DNA of 64,000 bases from Bacteroidales bacterium (GTDB taxonomy: Bacteria > Bacteroidota > Bacteroidia > Bacteroidales > P3). The notes beneath the pieces are model-generated. The model saw nothing but the letters and a program-made list of their open reading frames with translations. It did not search any database and had not been told where the DNA came from. Numbering within the stretch: the stretch's first letter is position 1; the number at the start of each line of letters is the position of its first letter. The stretch covers positions 3,664-67,663 of the forward strand of contig JAEDJL010000004.1 of assembly GCA_016296345.1 (NCBI GenBank), given 5' to 3'. Below are positions 60,511-64,000 of the stretch, in pieces. Both the position numbers and the translations under genes were made by a program.

Positions 60511-60851
60511 TTTTATCCTTTAATTCAGCCTTCAAAATTACAAATAATTGTTGAAACAGACGGTGTAATCTGTCAAATAGTGTCTTATTTTCATGAATTA
60601 CAGCTTCCTCGGCTCTCGGTATTTCTAAAATGCTGTCTGCCAAAAGGGGCTTTTGGAAAAATAAAACGCCGTTTCAGCGGAATAAAACGCCGTTTCGTCC
60701 GAGCAAAACGGCGTTTTGTTTCTTATAAAATAAGCCTCTGTAATTCAATAGTTTGCAAACAAATAAAACAAAGCCTCTTTGAGTGTGTCTTGTTGTCGGG
60801 AAAAGTTGTACTTTTGCACTTGTCTTTCAAAGCGAAAGGCACTCGGAGTAT
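60511..60851. other. Intergenic region between EnvC-like and methyltransferase-like genes
   Basis: 341 bases without a gene. It holds repeat array G (60641-60720) and a -7 element for the plus-strand gene, TACTTTTG at 60809-60816. Confidence 0.6.
60641..60720. repeat. Palindromic repeat array G, four units of 21 bases
   Basis: Units start at 60641 (degenerate, AAAAGGGGCTTTT), 60662, 60683 and 60704, exactly 21 apart. Cores are AAAACGCCGTTTC, AAAACGCCGTTTC and AAAACGGCGTTTT. Confidence 0.85.
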
Positions 60852-61547
60852 ATGGACACTTGCTTTTTTTTGAAGAACTATTTGAAGCATTTTTTCGGGG
60901 CAAAAGATGAGTATGCCCTTCATTCGCCTTTTATGTTCAACTTGTTCGTAAACGGTCTCAAATCGAAGACTTTTCGCAAGGAATTACTATCTCTTGAAAG
61001 CGAAATTGTTTGCAAAAGGCACTGTCTTTTGTCTCCAAAAAAGAGAAACGATGTGTTTTTGTACTCTCTTTTGAGGTATTTTTCTCCTCGCCACATATTG
61101 TTTTTCTCTTCCGAAAGGGAGAGTTCACTGCGTTGCTATCTGAAACAAAGCGGACAGTCTCTTGCAGACTGCAAGTCTCTTTCGCTCAATTCACAAGGGC
61201 TGTTTGCCGCAGGATATGACCATGGGAAATGCGTCCTTTCCAAAACCCTGCAATCGATTGGGGCTTATTGCTCTGACCTTTCTTCCGATATTGATTTTGT
61301 ATTGATTGATTGTCGTCTGCCGAAAGAGCATGTGTTGCACTATGTTGATTGTCTGCTGCCACATTGTGGTGAAGAAAGCGTGTTCATTCTCAAAAACATA
61401 TATTACGACAAGGCTTGCAACTCGGTATTTAGAGAGTTGAAAGCAAACAAAAGGTGGAAAGTGTGTGCCGATTTCTTTTCTTTCGGAGTGTTTTTCATGA
61501 CTTCACGCCCCTTGCAGCGACAAGAGTACTCACTTTGCAAGAGATGA
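60852..61547 (+). CDS. Methyltransferase-like protein, degenerate SAM motif
   Basis: The protein has 231 residues from ATG 60852 (MDTCFFLKNYLKHFFGAKDEYALHSPFMFNLF). The KDEYALHSPFMFNL lead is typical of a Bacteroidetes class I methyltransferase-like family. The expected acidic D-G-A-G-S motif and GxGxG SAM loop are not evident; positions read SPKKRNDVFLYSLLRYF and HILFFSSERESSLR. The later DFVLIDCRLP and SVFILKNIYYDKAC do follow the fold. It may be an inactive relative. Confidence 0.7.
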   Translation: MDTCFFLKNYLKHFFGAKDEYALHSPFMFNLFVNGLKSKTFRKELLSLESEIVCKRHCLLSPKKRNDVFLYSLLRYFSPRHILFFSSERESSLRCYLKQSGQSLADCKSLSLNSQGLFAAGYDHGKCVLSKTLQSIGAYCSDLSSDIDFVLIDCRLPKEHVLHYVDCLLPHCGEESVFILKNIYYDKACNSVFRELKANKRWKVCADFFSFGVFFMTSRPLQRQEYSLCKR

Positions 61548-61557
61548 CACAGCCGAT

Positions 61558-62154
61558 TTATTGATTTTCGTCCACAAGTTGAGTTCCGTGGGGATTTTTT
61601 ATCCGAACGCTGTCAAAAGTGTCGGTTGCCCTCAGTCCGTCTCCAAAATCCGTTCCCGAAGAAGACACTCTGCGTACCGGCAAATCGGTGCGAAGAAGTG
61701 CCGAATCTTTAATCCAATAGAGGTCTGTGCAGTAAAAGGTATCTTGGTTCTCAAAGTCGATTATCTGTACATTGTCTTTGATGTAATAGAGGTTGGAATT
61801 GTTGCGGTTGATTGCATAATCGGCTTTCAGATGTGCCTTCTTTGTCATGTCGGGATTGATAAAGGTGATGTCTATCCCTTGGGGACAGCACATCAGAGAG
61901 GTATCTCGGGAATATATTTCGATACAAGGTGCTGTCAATTCAATATCTACATTTCCTCCAAGGCTTCTGATAAGGTGGGCATTCTTCACCACCTGAGAGG
62001 GAAGCGACTTGTCGGCATGCTTGGTTTGAGTGTTCTTCTCTTTTGAACACGAAACAAAAAGCAACAAAAAAACAAGCACACCTGCACTAAGCAAGTGTAC
62101 CTGTTGTTTATAAGAAAGTTTTTTAATGCTGTTCGACACTTGGTCTATCGACAT
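61558..62154 (-). CDS. lptC: LPS export ABC transporter periplasmic protein LptC
   Basis: The protein has 198 residues from ATG 62154 (MSIDQVSNSIKKLSYKQQ); earlier in-frame codons lie over the upstream gene. One N-terminal membrane helix/lipobox (LLSAGVLVFLLLFVSCSKE) precedes the LptC beta-jellyroll (IEIYSRDTSLMCCPQGIDITFINPDMTKKAHLKADYAI, NVQIIDFENQDTFYCTDLYW). It links LptB2FG to LptA in LPS transport. It overlaps the TPR gene by 10 bases. Confidence 0.88.
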   Translation of the reverse strand: MSIDQVSNSIKKLSYKQQVHLLSAGVLVFLLLFVSCSKEKNTQTKHADKSLPSQVVKNAHLIRSLGGNVDIELTAPCIEIYSRDTSLMCCPQGIDITFINPDMTKKAHLKADYAINRNNSNLYYIKDNVQIIDFENQDTFYCTDLYWIKDSALLRTDLPVRRVSSSGTDFGDGLRATDTFDSVRIKNPHGTQLVDENQ

Positions 62155-63521
62155 CTTGCAGTTGTGCCTTTTCCAATCCAGCAACCTACAGTGAAAGCCG
62201 AACCTTGGTTGATTGAGTTGAAGAACATATCTTCTTTTGAAGGCCATTGAGAGTGTGCAGCGTTCATTACTTTTTGAGCTTCTGTCGCAATAGAAGGGTC
62301 GATAGCCTTTGCTCTTGCAGCCTCGTCGTATGCCACCCATGCAGCTCCTCTGATTTTTCCCTCGTGAGAAGCACAAGAAACAGCACTCTTCAAATACATA
62401 TTGGCAACCAAAAGAACTGCCTTTCCTTCCAAGGTCTTGTCATATTGTGCAACTTGGTAAGCGGCTGTTCTTGCGGCAGAGTATTGTCCCGAGTTCATGA
62501 GTGCAGTTGCCAAAAGGTAAGATGCTTTTGCCTTTGAGTCGTTGTCCTCAAATGTTTTGACAGCTTCTTCCAAATAGTTGGCAGCTTCTTTGTTTTTATC
62601 CTTGTCCATCAACATTCTTCCCATCATAAAAGCCGACTTGGCTGTTGGTTCCAATTTGTGAAGGTTTTCTGTTGCCAAGAAGAAAAGGTCTGACTTTGTG
62701 CAGTTCTTTCTATCCAAATTGGTGGTAATCTTTTTCAACAACTCTATGTCGTTGGGATTTGCTTTGAACTTAGGCTCGTAGATTTCTATGATACGCTCGC
62801 AAGATGCAAAAGGCTCAATCATTTGTTCTGTCATGCCAAGGTAACTCATCGAATTGTTCAATTCGGTTTCTGCTTTCTTGATTTTCTTGGCATCGGCAGT
62901 CTCTTGAGCCTCAATCAATGCAAGTTTGTTTTGCTTTACTATGTGTTCCAAAGTTTCGGAAGCATAGTCGTAAGCATCAAAGAGAACAGACATCTGCTCG
63001 GAGTTTGCCTTTATCGAGTGAAGATAGTTGATTGTTGCCTCCACATAGAGCGGACAATATTGTGCGTCCAAGTTGCTGCCTCCTTTTTCGGCTGCTTCTT
63101 TGTATAGATTGTAAATCTGTTCTTTTTGTGCAGGACGATACTCGGTCAAAATTTTGGCTTTTGCAGCTATGTTGTTGTATTCTTCGCCAAAAGCTGCTGT
63201 TTTTATGTCTTGAAGGGCAAGGTATTCATCTATATACTTGTCTCTTTCGGCAGGAGTTGCCGCCGAGGCAATCATGCTCTTCATTATGTTTATGCCTCTG
63301 ATGAAGGTGTTGATGTGATATTTCGGACAATGCTTGACAACCTGCGACCATGGTTCGTAAGCGTCCTTGTAATTTTTCTGTTTGTAAAATTCCTGATAAA
63401 GGGAATTATTTGCAATGCAGGCGGTACTGTCTTCCGGTGTATTGCCAAAGCGTTGTGCTTTTGCGTCCCATGCTCCCAAAATCACTGCACAGGCAGCCAT
63501 TGTGAAGATTGTTTTTTTCAT
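62145..63521 (-). CDS. Secreted TPR-repeat protein upstream of lptC
   Basis: This 458-residue protein has a signal peptide (MKKTIFTMAACAVILGAWDAKAQ) and many helix pairs. Several TPR-like units are in the first 90 residues (YKDAYEPWSQVVKHCPKYHINTF) and in the C-terminal third (AKSAFMMGRMLMDKDKNKEAANYLEEAV; AKASYLLATALMNSGQYSAARTAAYQVA). It neighbours the outer-membrane gene upstream and lptC downstream, an arrangement common in Bacteroidales. It is probably part of envelope assembly; exact role unknown. Confidence 0.85.
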   Translation of the reverse strand: MKKTIFTMAACAVILGAWDAKAQRFGNTPEDSTACIANNSLYQEFYKQKNYKDAYEPWSQVVKHCPKYHINTFIRGINIMKSMIASAATPAERDKYIDEYLALQDIKTAAFGEEYNNIAAKAKILTEYRPAQKEQIYNLYKEAAEKGGSNLDAQYCPLYVEATINYLHSIKANSEQMSVLFDAYDYASETLEHIVKQNKLALIEAQETADAKKIKKAETELNNSMSYLGMTEQMIEPFASCERIIEIYEPKFKANPNDIELLKKITTNLDRKNCTKSDLFFLATENLHKLEPTAKSAFMMGRMLMDKDKNKEAANYLEEAVKTFEDNDSKAKASYLLATALMNSGQYSAARTAAYQVAQYDKTLEGKAVLLVANMYLKSAVSCASHEGKIRGAAWVAYDEAARAKAIDPSIATEAQKVMNAAHSQWPSKEDMFFNSINQGSAFTVGCWIGKGTTARCR

Positions 63522-63565
63522 TTTTCTCTAACTCTTGTTTATTTGTTTCTTGTCTGTTGTTTTTT

Positions 63566-64000
63566 CTATTGATATTTCCTTTTGAAGAACCATCTGTCCT
63601 TTGCCGAGAAAGAGACGCCTATTTTGATGAAATCTTTCTCGATAAGGTTGTTTTCTTTTGTGCCTTGCTTGCCGTATTCAAGGCAGATGTTTATCTGAGT
63701 TCCCTGTTTTTTGATTGGCAATCCCAATCCCAATGCAATGCCGTACTGACGTATTTGTCTGTCATTGAGATACAACATTCCGCTCGAGTAGTTCATTCCC
63801 AATCGATAGCTGATTTTTTGCAAGTAATTGCCATAAACATTTGGCTTGTACTCAATTCCTGCATTTATTCTCAAATCATCTCTCAACACATCGGAATATT
63901 GAACTGATTGAATTTCGAGTTTTGACCATTCTGTGAAGGTTGCGTCAATCTCGGCGAAGAATTTTTGAGGTCTTTCGTACGATAAGCCTGCTCCTATGGT
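63566..64000 (-). CDS. Outer membrane beta-barrel protein, N-terminus cut by the window edge
   Basis: The frame stays open to the right edge (145 codons visible), so the start lies outside. Amphipathic strands are regular (YKPNVYGNYLQKISYRLGMNYSSG, YGIALGLGLPIKKQGTQINICLEYG, FIKIGVSFSAKDRWFFKRKYQ at the end). It resembles outer-membrane transport-type barrels (OmpP1/FadL-like), usually found just upstream of the TPR-lptC pair. It is transcribed with them in the same direction, with a 44-base gap. Confidence 0.72.
   Translation of the reverse strand, partial: TIGAGLSYERPQKFFAEIDATFTEWSKLEIQSVQYSDVLRDDLRINAGIEYKPNVYGNYLQKISYRLGMNYSSGMLYLNDRQIRQYGIALGLGLPIKKQGTQINICLEYGKQGTKENNLIEKDFIKIGVSFSAKDRWFFKRKYQ

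Overview
The window looks like a chromosome segment of a Bacteroidales bacterium (Bacteroidetes), roughly 42-43 % G+C by eye. The evidence is a gingipain-like C25 peptidase with a type IX secretion sorting domain, an S46 dipeptidyl-peptidase, DUF4271 beside hemD, a VorDABC/KorDABC-type 2-oxoacid:ferredoxin oxidoreductase, and many promoters of the Bacteroidetes type (TTTG or TTG, about 19 bases, TAnnTTTG). Peptidases, a YfcC-type carrier and ferredoxin-linked 2-oxoacid oxidation suggest an anaerobe that uses peptides. OxyR and an Fe/Mn superoxide dismutase suggest it meets some oxygen.

Layout. 1-8472 is a mostly minus-strand block: a truncated secreted fibronectin-like protein, yidD-rnpA-hemD-DUF4271, the C25 peptidase and an ECF sigma factor. 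8813-15830 is plus: DPP11-like peptidase, pheT, two unknown genes and a solo HNH nuclease. 15914-20012 holds mreCD, two paralogous lipoproteins, a small secreted protein behind a 16-A tract, and radC. 20138-28249 holds rplM-rpsI-rpsB-tsf, rsmA-mntP-ltaE and a MurL-MurD fusion. 28295-37196 holds pyrF, sodB, the oxidoreductase operon, an outer-membrane protein, a TPR protein and yitT-oxyR. 37580-42482 is a TolC/HlyD/two-permease exporter. tRNA-His, an M16 peptidase and the fthC-lnt-yfcC group follow. 49660-52060 is an accessory island with repeats, two copies of a structured RNA and two small exported proteins. 52064-64000 holds recX, a deacetylase, pheS, folB, an exosortase-like protein, dsbD, an EnvC-like protein, lptC and outer-membrane or TPR genes.

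Three things stand out. (1) A family of short palindromes (core close to AAAACGCCGTTTT) repeats at 21-22 base intervals in seven intergenic loci. (2) An eighth copy lies inside the murL-murD fusion at exactly 21 bases, so it is read as a seven-residue repeat. (3) Two copies of an RNA element of about 170 nt, with compensatory base changes, face each other and each precedes a different small exported-protein gene. I recognise neither the repeat nor the RNA as a named family.
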